Part shown: positions 1 to 7,262 of the stretch, piece after piece | Layout of the letters: each line of letters begins with the position of its first letter | How positions within the stretch are numbered: the stretch's first letter is position 1 | DNA from: DATEEW01 sp035273665 | GTDB lineage: Bacteria; Pseudomonadota; Gammaproteobacteria; Burkholderiales; SG8-39 | Reading direction: 5' to 3' | Assembly: GCA_035273665.1 (NCBI GenBank) | Contig: DATEOW010000006.1 | Location: 62,001-126,000 of the forward strand | DNA: 64,000 bases | Notes under the pieces: model-generated | Told to the model about the DNA's origin: nothing | What the model saw: the letters and a program-made list of their open reading frames with translations, nothing else | Databases searched by the model: none | Position numbers and translations under genes: made by a program

Positions 1-1352
1 TGCGCGAACGCAAGGCCGATATCGAGCAAGTGGTCGAACGCGTTTTAAAAGTCTTGATGGGCAGCGCCAATCAACCGGCCGTTCCTTCTCACGAAGAGAA
101 CATCATCGTCGTGGCGCACGATTTTTCCCCTGCGGACATGATCCTTTTCAAGCAGCATCAGTTCGCCGGCTTCGTCACCGATCTTGGCGGCGTCACGTCT
201 CACACGGCAATTGTCGCGCGAAGTCTGAATCTGCCTGCGATTGTGGGTCTGCACCACGCGCGTCACATGATTCGCGAAGGCGAATTGCTCATCGTGGACG
301 GCGCAGAAGGCGTTCTGATCATCAACCCGGATCCGTTGGTGCTCAACGAGTATCGCTTGCGTCAAAGCGAATACGAGATTGAACGTCAAAAGCTCAAACG
401 GCTTAAGAGCACGCCCGCTACTACCATCGAAGGCACGCCTATCGAGTTACAGGCCAATATCGAATTGCCGCAAGATGTGGACGAGGTGCTCGAAGCCGGA
501 GCAACGGGAATCGGGCTTTATCGCAGTGAATTTCTTTTTCTCAATCGAGATACGCTGCCAAGCGAAGACGAGCAGTTCGAGGCCTATCGTTCCGTTGTGG
601 AAGCGATGCAAGGCCGTCCCGTCACGATTCGCACACTCGATATCGGCGCGGACAAGGCGCTTGAAAGCCAAATCACGCCAGGTCCCAATCCAGCGCTCGG
701 TTTGCGTGCCATTCGTTTCTGTCTGTCCGAGCCGCAGATGTTCATGACCCAGTTGCGCGCGCTTTACCGCGCTTCTCATTACGGCAAAGTGCGGTTGCTC
801 ATTCCGATGATTGCTCATCTTCACGAGATCGATCAGACGCTCGGACTCATCCGTCGCGCACAACAAAGCCTGCGTGATAAAGGAATCCCCTTCGACGAAA
901 CCGTCCCCGTTGGCGGGATGATTGAAGTCCCCGCAGCGGCCTTGGCCCTAGGCCAATTCGTCAAACGCCTGGACTTCCTCTCCATCGGCACGAATGACCT
1001 GATTCAGTACACGTTGGCAATCGATCGCACAGACGACGCCGTCGCGCATCTCTACGACCCGCTCCATCCGGCTGTGCTTTATCTGATCGGCCACACCATC
1101 CGTATCGCCAACCGCGCAGAAATCCCCGTGGCTGTGTGCGGTGAAATGGCGGGCCAGGTCGACCTCGCTCGGCTACTCCTGGGCTTGGGTCTGCGTCAAT
1201 TCTCGATGCATCCGGCCCAGTTGCCGGCGGTCAAACAGCAGATTCTGCGATCGAGCATTTCCGAGGCCGAGGTCGTCGCCCAGCGTATTTTGCGTAGCGA
1301 AGACCCGGAGCGGGCCCGCATGCTGCTTGAGAGGCTGAACAATAGCCGTTGA
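1..1352 (+). CDS. ptsI: PTS enzyme I, C-terminal three quarters (5' end outside window)
   Basis: Phosphoenolpyruvate-protein phosphotransferase. It takes phosphate from PEP onto a histidine and passes it to HPr in the sugar or nitrogen phosphotransferase system, in the cytoplasm. The frame is open from base 3 with no start, so the gene begins upstream. About 450 residues are visible against about 575 in the family. The phospho-histidine motif GGVTSHTA lies about 67 residues into the visible part, so roughly 120 N-terminal residues (HPr-binding region) are missing. The PEP-binding C-terminal barrel is complete: LYRSEFLFL, DIGADK, GGMIEVPAAAL, SIGTNDLIQYTLAIDRTD and VCGEMAGQ are all present. 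The translation stops at TGA 1350-1352? or the equivalent final codon after residues LERLNNSR. Which PTS branch it serves cannot be told here because its upstream partners are outside the window. Confidence 0.96.
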   Translation, partial: RERKADIEQVVERVLKVLMGSANQPAVPSHEENIIVVAHDFSPADMILFKQHQFAGFVTDLGGVTSHTAIVARSLNLPAIVGLHHARHMIREGELLIVDGAEGVLIINPDPLVLNEYRLRQSEYEIERQKLKRLKSTPATTIEGTPIELQANIELPQDVDEVLEAGATGIGLYRSEFLFLNRDTLPSEDEQFEAYRSVVEAMQGRPVTIRTLDIGADKALESQITPGPNPALGLRAIRFCLSEPQMFMTQLRALYRASHYGKVRLLIPMIAHLHEIDQTLGLIRRAQQSLRDKGIPFDETVPVGGMIEVPAAALALGQFVKRLDFLSIGTNDLIQYTLAIDRTDDAVAHLYDPLHPAVLYLIGHTIRIANRAEIPVAVCGEMAGQVDLARLLLGLGLRQFSMHPAQLPAVKQQILRSSISEAEVVAQRILRSEDPERARMLLERLNNSR

Positions 1353-1360
1353 AACAACCG

Positions 1361-1379
1361 GCCGGGAACCCTTCCCGGC
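1361..1379 (+). other. Hairpin after ptsI
   Basis: Perfect 8-bp stem GCCGGGAA/TTCCCGGC with a CCC loop, 9 nt after the ptsI stop. No T-run follows, so it is not a convincing intrinsic terminator. It could stabilise the ptsI 3' end or act as a weak pause site. Confidence 0.45.
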
Positions 1380-1418
1380 AAGACTTGCTCTCACAGACGT
1401 CTTTTCCAGGGACTAGCC

Positions 1419-1847
1419 ATGTTGCGTGAAATCTTAGGGGTAAGCCAGGACGAACCGCATATCGAGCGCCGCTGGTTTCATGACGAGTACTTCGACCTTT
1501 TTGTTCGCCAAGAAAGCAACGGCAGGCTTTGCTCCTTTGAGCTGTGCTATGGCTCACCGGGTAGCGAGAAGGCGCTCGTCTGGGAGGACGACGCCGGCTA
1601 CTTCCATGACGGCGTGGAAGATAAGGATATAGACGGTGGCGGGGTACTGGGCTTTCCGCCAGAGTCGTATGGGGGAACCGACCCGATCGTTTCACGCTTT
1701 GATCTGGTCGCCAAATCCCTCCCAGACACTTTAAGAACCGCCGTGAGCGAGCGCGTGCATGAATATGCCTCGCATGCCGAGCTCACAGCCAGCCGGCGTA
1801 GGCAGTTCCGTCGCGCCGAGTGGCAACAGAAATCGGAAACGCGGTAG
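1419..1847 (+). CDS. Conserved-looking hypothetical protein, 142 aa
   Basis: I do not recognise a characterised family. The protein is soluble, with no signal peptide or membrane segment. Its N-terminal half is rich in aromatic and acidic residues (RRWFHDEYFDLFV, FELCYG, KALVWEDDAGYFHDGVED). A glycine/aspartate turn region follows (DIDGGGVLGFPPESYGG), then a C-terminal amphipathic helix and a basic tail. The ATG has an AGGGA-like ribosome site close upstream (ccagggactagccATG). It sits 66 nt downstream of ptsI on the same strand and is followed by a hairpin and the methionine riboswitch, so it is probably the last gene of the ptsI transcript or a single gene. Codon use looks like that of its neighbours. 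Its protein-level coherence supports a real gene, but no function is claimed. Confidence 0.7.
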   Translation: MLREILGVSQDEPHIERRWFHDEYFDLFVRQESNGRLCSFELCYGSPGSEKALVWEDDAGYFHDGVEDKDIDGGGVLGFPPESYGGTDPIVSRFDLVAKSLPDTLRTAVSERVHEYASHAELTASRRRQFRRAEWQQKSETR

Positions 1848-1861
1848 ACTCCGCGCTGTCA

Positions 1862-1880
1862 CGCCGCTTCGCGAGCGGCG
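1862..1880 (+). other. Hairpin between hypothetical gene and metX leader
   Basis: CGCCGCT/AGCGGCG stem of 7 bp with a TCGCG loop, 14 nt after the stop of the preceding gene. No T-tract follows. It may mark the 3' end of the preceding transcript. Confidence 0.35.
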
Positions 1881-1905
1881 ACGGTAGTCGAAGTATTTGA
1901 AGTGA

Positions 1906-1962
1906 AATGCGCCGATTTGAGATCAGCTTGCGGGCGCTATATAAATACGGCTAAAGCGAGGG
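1906..1962 (+). promoter_or_regulatory. SAM-II (SAM-alpha type) riboswitch upstream of metX
   Basis: The segment aligns by eye with the known SAM-II aptamer: a P1 stem GCGCC (1909-1913) with GGCGC (1933-1937), a P1 loop beginning GATTTGAG, an A/T-rich joining segment ATATAAATA (1938-1946), and the 3' GGCTAAAGCGAGGG strand (1949-1962), which resembles the family's GCUAAA..GGG pseudoknot strand. SAM-II aptamers bind S-adenosylmethionine and are known upstream of metA/metX genes, mostly in alphaproteobacteria. Placement directly before metX fits repression by SAM. A covariance-model score was not computed. Confidence 0.78.
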
Positions 1963-2003
1963 AAACCCGTTTAGCCGCGCAAGCTGCAACGGGTTTTTGT
2001 TTT
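1963..2003 (+). terminator. Intrinsic terminator in the metX leader
   Basis: An 8-bp stem AAACCCGT (1963-1970) / ACGGGTTT (1989-1996) is followed by the T-rich tail TTTTTGTTTT. An extra inner AGC/GCT pairing sits in the loop. It starts one base after the SAM-II pseudoknot strand and lies 18 nt before the metX ATG, so it is well placed to act as the expression platform (attenuator) of the riboswitch. Confidence 0.7.
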
Positions 2004-2021
2004 GGAGCCTTCGCCGCATCA

Positions 2022-3161
2022 ATGAATAGCCCTCGTTCTGTCGGTGCAGTGGTCGCGAACCGCGTCCATTTCGACCAACCATTACAACTCAAAAGCGGTG
2101 CCAACATCGCGCAATACGATCTGGCTTACGAGACCTACGGAAGCCTCAATGCGAACGCCTCCAATGCCGTTCTCGTGTGTCACGCCCTCAATGCCTCTCA
2201 TCACGTCGCGGGTTTCTATGTCGACGCTCCACATAACGTCGGCTGGTGGGACAACCTAATCGGCCCCGGCAAGCCGCTCGATACCGATCGTTTCTTCGTC
2301 GTTGGCGTAAACAATTTGGGCGGCTGTTTCGGGTCCACCGGCCCGGCCAGCATCAACCCCACGACCGGAAAAGCGTATGGCTCTACTTTTCCGGTCGTGA
2401 CGGTCGAAGACTGGGTACAGGCGCAATCGCTACTTGCCGATCGACTCGGCATTCAGCGGTTTGCTGCGGTCATCGGCGGTAGTCTCGGCGGCATGCAGGC
2501 TTTGCAATGGACAATCTCTTTCCCCGACCGCGTCGCGCACTCCTTGGTGATTGCGGCGGCACCGAAGCTATCCGCGCAAAATATCGCGTTTAATGAAGTC
2601 GCACGGCAGGCAATCACAACCGATCCGGATTTCCATGGCGGCAATTTCTATGAACACGGCAGCTTGCCAAAGCGCGGCCTGAGGATCGCCCGCATGATCG
2701 GCCACATTACGTATTTGTCGGACGATGCGATGATGGAGAAATTCGGCCGCATGTTGCGTGCGGACAAGCTGGGCTTTCACTTCGACGTCGATTTCGAGAT
2801 CGAGTCTTACCTACGCCATCAGGCCGATAAATTCAGCTCCTATTTCGACGCGAACACATATCTGTTGATCACGCGCGCGCTCGACTATTTCGATCCGGCG
2901 CAAGGATTCAAGGGAAGTTTATCGGCGGCCATGGCAGCGGCGCGCGCGCGCTTCCTCGTCGTGTCTTTCTCATCGGATTGGCGTTTTAGTCCTGCACGGT
3001 CACGTGAGATCGTCAAAGCATTACTCGATAACCGGCGCGACGTAAGCTACGCCGAAATCGACGCGCCCCATGGTCATGACGCTTTCCTGATGGACGACCC
3101 GCGCTACCACGCGCTGTTGCGTAACTATTTCGCCCAGATTGCCCAAAAGGTGGGCGCATGA
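2022..3161 (+). CDS. metX: Homoserine O-succinyl/acetyltransferase MetX
   Basis: Acylates L-homoserine, the first committed step of methionine synthesis, in the cytoplasm. It has an alpha/beta-hydrolase fold of 379 aa, the usual length. Visible landmarks are VCHALNASHH, the oxyanion/substrate region VNNLGGCFGSTGPASINP, the nucleophile elbow GGSLGGMQALQW and the C-terminal catalytic His in DAPHGHDAFL. Betaproteobacterial members of this type are generally called succinyltransferases, but acyl-CoA preference cannot be read with certainty. The reading frame is open from 1902, but that start would lie inside the riboswitch; ATG 2022 gives the normal N-terminus (MNSPRSVGAVV). A GGAG lies 14 nt upstream, a long spacing. 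It overlaps metW by 4 nt. Confidence 0.95.
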   Translation: MNSPRSVGAVVANRVHFDQPLQLKSGANIAQYDLAYETYGSLNANASNAVLVCHALNASHHVAGFYVDAPHNVGWWDNLIGPGKPLDTDRFFVVGVNNLGGCFGSTGPASINPTTGKAYGSTFPVVTVEDWVQAQSLLADRLGIQRFAAVIGGSLGGMQALQWTISFPDRVAHSLVIAAAPKLSAQNIAFNEVARQAITTDPDFHGGNFYEHGSLPKRGLRIARMIGHITYLSDDAMMEKFGRMLRADKLGFHFDVDFEIESYLRHQADKFSSYFDANTYLLITRALDYFDPAQGFKGSLSAAMAAARARFLVVSFSSDWRFSPARSREIVKALLDNRRDVSYAEIDAPHGHDAFLMDDPRYHALLRNYFAQIAQKVGA

Positions 3162-3760
3162 ACACGGAGAACTTCGCGACACGTGCCGACTATCGGGCGA
3201 TCGCCGATTGGATCAAACCCAACACCGGCGTGCTCGATTTAGGCTGCGGAGATGGAACATTGTTGCGCTATCTGAGCGAGACTCGTTCAGTGCGTGGCTA
3301 CGGTGTGGAAATCAGCGATGCGAACGTGTTGGCTTGCGTAACCAACGGCGTCAGCGTCATTCAAGGCGATTTGGAACGCGGACTCTCCGGCTTCGATGCG
3401 GGGTCCTTCGATTACGTCATTCTGTCGCAAACCCTGCAAGCGATGCGGCATACCGAGAACATCTTGATGGAAATGCTGCGGGTTGGCCGCGAAGCCATCG
3501 TCACCTTCCCCAACTTCGGTTACTGGCGTGCTCGCTGGCAATTGACCTTCGGCGGCCATATGCCGATTTCGCCGGACCTGCCCTACGAGTGGTACAACAC
3601 GCCCAATGTTCACTTATGTACCTTGAAGGATTTCGAGGCTTTCTGTGTGAAGCACGATGTTCGCATTCTGCAACGGTTGGTACTGACCGATCACCGCAAG
3701 GTGAAAGTTCTACCGAACCTGTTAGGCAGTCTGGCCGTATACCGCTGTACGCGAGCCTAG
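3158..3760 (+). CDS. metW: Methionine biosynthesis protein MetW
   Basis: A 200-aa class I SAM-dependent methyltransferase-like protein that in betaproteobacteria and pseudomonads is always paired with metX and is thought to assist homoserine acylation. The SAM-binding motif VLDLGCGDGTLL is at about residues 27-38. Further family blocks are GVEISDANVLACV, FDYVILSQTLQAM and VTFPNFGYWRARWQL. The start ATG overlaps the metX stop (ATGA), so the two are translationally coupled and share SAM-II control. Its stop forms CTAG with the stop of the convergent ampG. Confidence 0.95.
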   Translation: MNTENFATRADYRAIADWIKPNTGVLDLGCGDGTLLRYLSETRSVRGYGVEISDANVLACVTNGVSVIQGDLERGLSGFDAGSFDYVILSQTLQAMRHTENILMEMLRVGREAIVTFPNFGYWRARWQLTFGGHMPISPDLPYEWYNTPNVHLCTLKDFEAFCVKHDVRILQRLVLTDHRKVKVLPNLLGSLAVYRCTRA

Positions 3761-5079
3761 ACCTCACCGTTCTTACCGGCAGAGCCGATGGAAAGGTCAG
3801 CGAGCCCCGACCGCATCATCAGCCAGAAGAGAATCACTCCGGGTAGCGCGACGAGCGTGGTAAGCAGATAGAAGTTTACATAACCAATCGACTCGATCAT
3901 CGCGCCGACCGTCGTTCCGGTAATCACCCGACCCGCGATGCTCGCCAAAGCCGAGAGCAAGGCGTACTGACTCGCCGTAAAACGGAGATTGCACAAGGCT
4001 GAAAGATAGGCAACTACCGTCACGCCCCCAATACCGCTGGCGAAGTTCTCGAAGCCGATCGCTGCCGCCATTCCGAGGTTGCTATGGCCGACCATCGCCA
4101 ACGCCGCGAAACTGAGATTCGACAAAGCCATGAGCACCAAGCTCACGAGCACGGAGCGCTTCATGCCGAACCGGTTGTAAAGAATCCCTCCGACGAAGAC
4201 ACCGATAAGCAAGGCAATGAAGCCGATGCCGACGTCGTAAAAAGCCACCTCGTCATTGCTGAAACCAAGATCCTGAAAGAGCAAGCGCAGGGTGAGGTTG
4301 GCAAGCGTGTCCCCGATTTTATGAATCAGGATGAAGAGCAGCACCACTAGTGCGCCTTGCCTCTTAATAAATTCCATCAAGGGGCTGATGTACTCGATCA
4401 GCGCCTCTTTCAAACTGCGAGCCTTTGCCGGCTCCCGGTGCCGCTTCGGTTCCCCCATGACTACTCCGACCAGCATTGCGGGAACGGCGAATGCGGCGCA
4501 CGCGATGTACGCGGCAGTCCACCCAAAACGGTGCGCGAGAACCAAGGCTAAGGCACCGGCTCCCGCAGCGCCGATCCGCCACCCGTATTGCGACATGCCG
4601 GAACCCACCCCAAGCTGACGCGGCTCAAGCAACTCGATGCGATACGCATCAATAATGATGTCGAATGTGGCGCCGGCAATCCCGACCGTGATCGCCGCAA
4701 TGGCAACGATGTAAAGCGCTTCCTGCGGGTCGGCGACGCCGAGAAATGCGACGGCCGCCATCACCATTGCCCCAGCTAGCCATAGCCAACTGCGTCGCTG
4801 GCCAAATCGGCCAATGAGCGGCAGGCGCAGGTTGTCCACCATCGGGGCCCAGAGAAATTTAAAGTTGTAAGCAAGAAAGGTGAGCGCAAACGCGGTGACC
4901 GCGCTTTTTGTGACGCCGTATTGCGCGAGGCGTGTTGTTAAGGTCGCGCCGATCATTGCAAAAGCGAATCCGGAGGAAACGCCTAAGCACAAAGCCGCGA
5001 CCGGCGCCGATTCGAAATACGGGCGCACGCCCTCGGGTAAAGCGTCGCGCCAGCCCCGGCCGTTTTTATTGTTAGTCAT
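3757..5079 (-). CDS. ampG: AmpG-type muropeptide permease (MFS)
   Basis: Inner-membrane major facilitator that imports GlcNAc-anhydroMurNAc peptides released during cell-wall turnover. The 440-aa protein has about 12 hydrophobic segments and the AmpG-like opening RPYFESAPVAALCLGVSSGFAFAMIG written here in pieces: ESAPVAALCLG then FAFAMIGATL. Also visible are LAYNFKFLWAPMVD, FGQRRSWLW and DIIIDAYRIELLEP, typical of the family. The frame is open to 5238, which would run into xth; ATG 5079 (MTNNKNGRGWRDALPEG) is the sensible start. It follows xth by 32 nt on the same strand. Its stop overlaps that of metW. Beta-lactamase induction is often linked to AmpG, but no ampC or ampR is present here. Confidence 0.9.
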   Translation of the reverse strand: MTNNKNGRGWRDALPEGVRPYFESAPVAALCLGVSSGFAFAMIGATLTTRLAQYGVTKSAVTAFALTFLAYNFKFLWAPMVDNLRLPLIGRFGQRRSWLWLAGAMVMAAVAFLGVADPQEALYIVAIAAITVGIAGATFDIIIDAYRIELLEPRQLGVGSGMSQYGWRIGAAGAGALALVLAHRFGWTAAYIACAAFAVPAMLVGVVMGEPKRHREPAKARSLKEALIEYISPLMEFIKRQGALVVLLFILIHKIGDTLANLTLRLLFQDLGFSNDEVAFYDVGIGFIALLIGVFVGGILYNRFGMKRSVLVSLVLMALSNLSFAALAMVGHSNLGMAAAIGFENFASGIGGVTVVAYLSALCNLRFTASQYALLSALASIAGRVITGTTVGAMIESIGYVNFYLLTTLVALPGVILFWLMMRSGLADLSIGSAGKNGEV

Positions 5080-5111
5080 TCGTTGGCATCTGATTCGGGT
5101 GGTACCTTCGC

Positions 5112-5894
5112 TCAAATCGCATAGTCGTAGTCGATGGTTAAGGGCGCATGATCGGAGAACCATTGATCCTTGTAAACGCTTGCGTGGAGCGCCTTGGCGG
5201 CGATGCCGGGCGTCGCGATTTGATAGTCGATACGCCATCCTACGTTTTTAGCGCGCGCTTGCCCTCGATTGGACCACCACGTGTAGCAAGCGTCGGTGGC
5301 ATCCGGATGCAAACGTCGATAAACGTCGACCCAACCGTGTTCGTCGAAGACGCGCGATAACCAAGCGCGCTCTTCAGGCAAAAAACCGGAGTTTTTCTGG
5401 TTCGATTTCCAGTTCCTCAGATCGATTTCCTTATGCGCAATGTTCCAGTCGCCGCACAAGATGAACTCTCGTCCGCTTCGAACTAACCGTTCCAAATGCG
5501 GCAGAAACTCATCGAGGAAGCGGAACTTGGCCAGCTGCCTTTCTTCCGACGACGAACCCGACGGCAAATACAGGGAAATGATGGATAACTCGCCGTAATC
5601 AGCCTGCAGAAAACGGCCTTCCGGGTCGAACTCCATGCTGCCGTAACCTGAAACCAGGCGGTCCGGTTCTCGTTTGCAGTACAGTCCTACGCCGGCGTAG
5701 CCCTTACGCTCGGCACAACAAAAGTGACCGATTAATCCAGGCGGTCTCAGAATGGCATCGGACAGATCGCTTTCCTGCGCCCGAACCTCTTGTAAGGCAA
5801 CGCAATCTGCGTTCTGAGTACTCAACCATTCCAACACGCCTTTGTTGGCCGCGGAACGAATGCCGTTGAGATTCAAGGTGATGACGCGTAACAT
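5112..5894 (-). CDS. xth: Exodeoxyribonuclease III
   Basis: AP endonuclease and 3'-5' exonuclease of base excision repair; 260 aa, endonuclease/exonuclease/phosphatase fold. Metal and catalytic motifs are visible: LNLNGIRSA near the N-terminus, ALQEVRAQESD, GYAGVGLYCK, CGDWNIAHKEIDLRNWK, a central Tyr/Asp region DACYTWWSNRGQARAKNVGWRID and the C-terminal WFSDHAPLTIDYD with the catalytic Asp-His. It is divergent from pyrE with a 32-nt gap and lies upstream of ampG. The start gives MLRVITLNLNG, standard for the family. Confidence 0.95.
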   Translation of the reverse strand: MLRVITLNLNGIRSAANKGVLEWLSTQNADCVALQEVRAQESDLSDAILRPPGLIGHFCCAERKGYAGVGLYCKREPDRLVSGYGSMEFDPEGRFLQADYGELSIISLYLPSGSSSEERQLAKFRFLDEFLPHLERLVRSGREFILCGDWNIAHKEIDLRNWKSNQKNSGFLPEERAWLSRVFDEHGWVDVYRRLHPDATDACYTWWSNRGQARAKNVGWRIDYQIATPGIAAKALHASVYKDQWFSDHAPLTIDYDYAI

Positions 5895-5926
5895 TTTCGC
5901 TTGCCTGCGCTATGAAAGGTGCTTGT

Positions 5927-6577
5927 GTGACTGATTTCCGCCGAGAGTTCATTCGCTTTTGTATCGAATGCGGAGTAATGCGTTTCGGCAGTTTCGTGAC
6001 CAAATCCGGCAGGACCACGCCGTATTTCTTCAACGCCGGATTATTCAATACCGGCGCCAGATTGGATCAGCTTGCGCAATTTTACGCAAAGGCAATCCTC
6101 AATTCCGAAGTACGCTTCGATATGTTATTCGGGCCGGCTTACAAAGGCATCCCCCTGGCAGCCGCTACGGCGGTGGCTTTGGCCAGATCGGATAGGGATG
6201 TGCCTTTCGCCTTTAACCGTAAGGAAGCGAAGGACCATGGCGAAGGCGGGAACATCATCGGTGCGCCGCTCGAGGGCAGAGTGCTCGTGATTGACGACGT
6301 CATGACGGCTGGAACGGCGGTGCGCGACACGATGAAAATACTCGACGCTCACAATGCGAAGCTTGCCGGCGTGGCAATCTCTTTAGACAGAATGGAGCGC
6401 GGTACCGGCGATCAATCCGCGGTGCAAGAAGTGCGATCGCAATTCGACGTGCCGGTGATCACGATCGCCTCCGTCGACGATCTGCTCAGCTACATAAGGG
6501 GCGAGCCGAAGCTTGCTCATCATTTGAATGATATAGAGGCGTATCGACGTCAATATGGCGTTGAAGATCATGCGTAG
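5927..6577 (+). CDS. pyrE: Orotate phosphoribosyltransferase
   Basis: Transfers phosphoribose from PRPP to orotate in UMP synthesis. The PRPP-binding signature VLVIDDVMTAGTAVRDT is intact. FGSFVTKSGRTTPYFFNAG and FGPAYKGIPLA are family blocks, and the catalytic Lys region FNRKEAKDHGEGG is present. An ATG 15 nt upstream (5912) is in frame, but it has no ribosome site, whereas AAAGG sits 7 nt before GTG 5927, giving MTDFRREFIRF, the normal N-terminus. That yields 216 aa. The final codons overlap the start of the next gene. Confidence 0.95.
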   Translation: MTDFRREFIRFCIECGVMRFGSFVTKSGRTTPYFFNAGLFNTGARLDQLAQFYAKAILNSEVRFDMLFGPAYKGIPLAAATAVALARSDRDVPFAFNRKEAKDHGEGGNIIGAPLEGRVLVIDDVMTAGTAVRDTMKILDAHNAKLAGVAISLDRMERGTGDQSAVQEVRSQFDVPVITIASVDDLLSYIRGEPKLAHHLNDIEAYRRQYGVEDHA

Positions 6578-7262
6578 AGCGACTATTTCTTTGGCGGTTA
6601 TCGGCCTTCTGTGCGCGTACGGTCCCGTTCATGCGCAAAGCAAAGGCTCGTCATCGCCAACCACTCAGAAGCTATATAAGTGGGTGGACGATCAGGGGAA
6701 AGTACATTACACGGAACGACTGCCGCCAGAAGCGACCGGCAAAGCCACCGCCCAAATGAATCGCCAGGGGACGGTGGTCAAAGAGATGGATCGAGCGCTC
6801 ACTAAAGAAGAGCAACTCGCGAAGCAGGAAGCCGAACGCAAGCGGGAAGAAGACGCCAAACGCGCGACCGAAGAAAGGCGAATGAACGAGGCGATACTCA
6901 GCTCGTACAGCAGCGAGAAAGATATCGATATGGCGCGCGAGCGCGCCATGCAATCGAATGCTGACGCGATCAAAAGCGCGATGCATAACGTGGAAACCGC
7001 GAAGAAATTACAGGCGGAACTGAAACAGAAGACCGCCCCATTCAAGGACAAGTCGCTACCGCTAAAATTGCAACGGGATATCGAATCGAACGAAGTCGAT
7101 CTGCGCAACCAGCAGCAATTGCTGGATTCAAAAACGCTTGAAGCGGCGAAGATCAACGCCCGCTACGACGAAGACAAACGCCGCTACATTGCGCTAACAA
7201 GAGGCGGCCCCGTCTCGGCTGCTCCACCCACATCAACACCGGCGCCAACCGCCACGCGTTAA
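6570..7262 (+). CDS. DUF4124-domain secreted protein with coiled coil
   Basis: A 230-aa exported protein of unknown role. An N-terminal signal peptide (MRRATISLAVIGLLCAYG..AQ) is followed by the DUF4124 core LYKWVDDQGKVHYTERLPPEA, found at the N-terminus of many betaproteobacterial envelope proteins. The middle (about 75-200) is highly charged, Lys/Glu/Arg-rich and probably coiled coil. The C-terminus is Pro/Thr/Ala-rich. ATG 6570 overlaps the pyrE stop by 8 nt (ATGCGTAG); ATG 6555 is also in frame and would add MALKI. Its stop shares TTAA with the stop of convergent gatB. Confidence 0.8.
   Translation: MRRATISLAVIGLLCAYGPVHAQSKGSSSPTTQKLYKWVDDQGKVHYTERLPPEATGKATAQMNRQGTVVKEMDRALTKEEQLAKQEAERKREEDAKRATEERRMNEAILSSYSSEKDIDMARERAMQSNADAIKSAMHNVETAKKLQAELKQKTAPFKDKSLPLKLQRDIESNEVDLRNQQQLLDSKTLEAAKINARYDEDKRRYIALTRGGPVSAAPPTSTPAPTATR

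Noticed and set aside
1361..1379. Hairpin after ptsI as an intrinsic terminator
   Set aside because: The stem is good, but no T-tract follows, so it is listed only as a hairpin.
3139..3846. A 235-codon plus-strand frame overlapping metW
   Set aside because: It is out of frame with metW over its whole length; metW has strong family motifs and this frame has none.
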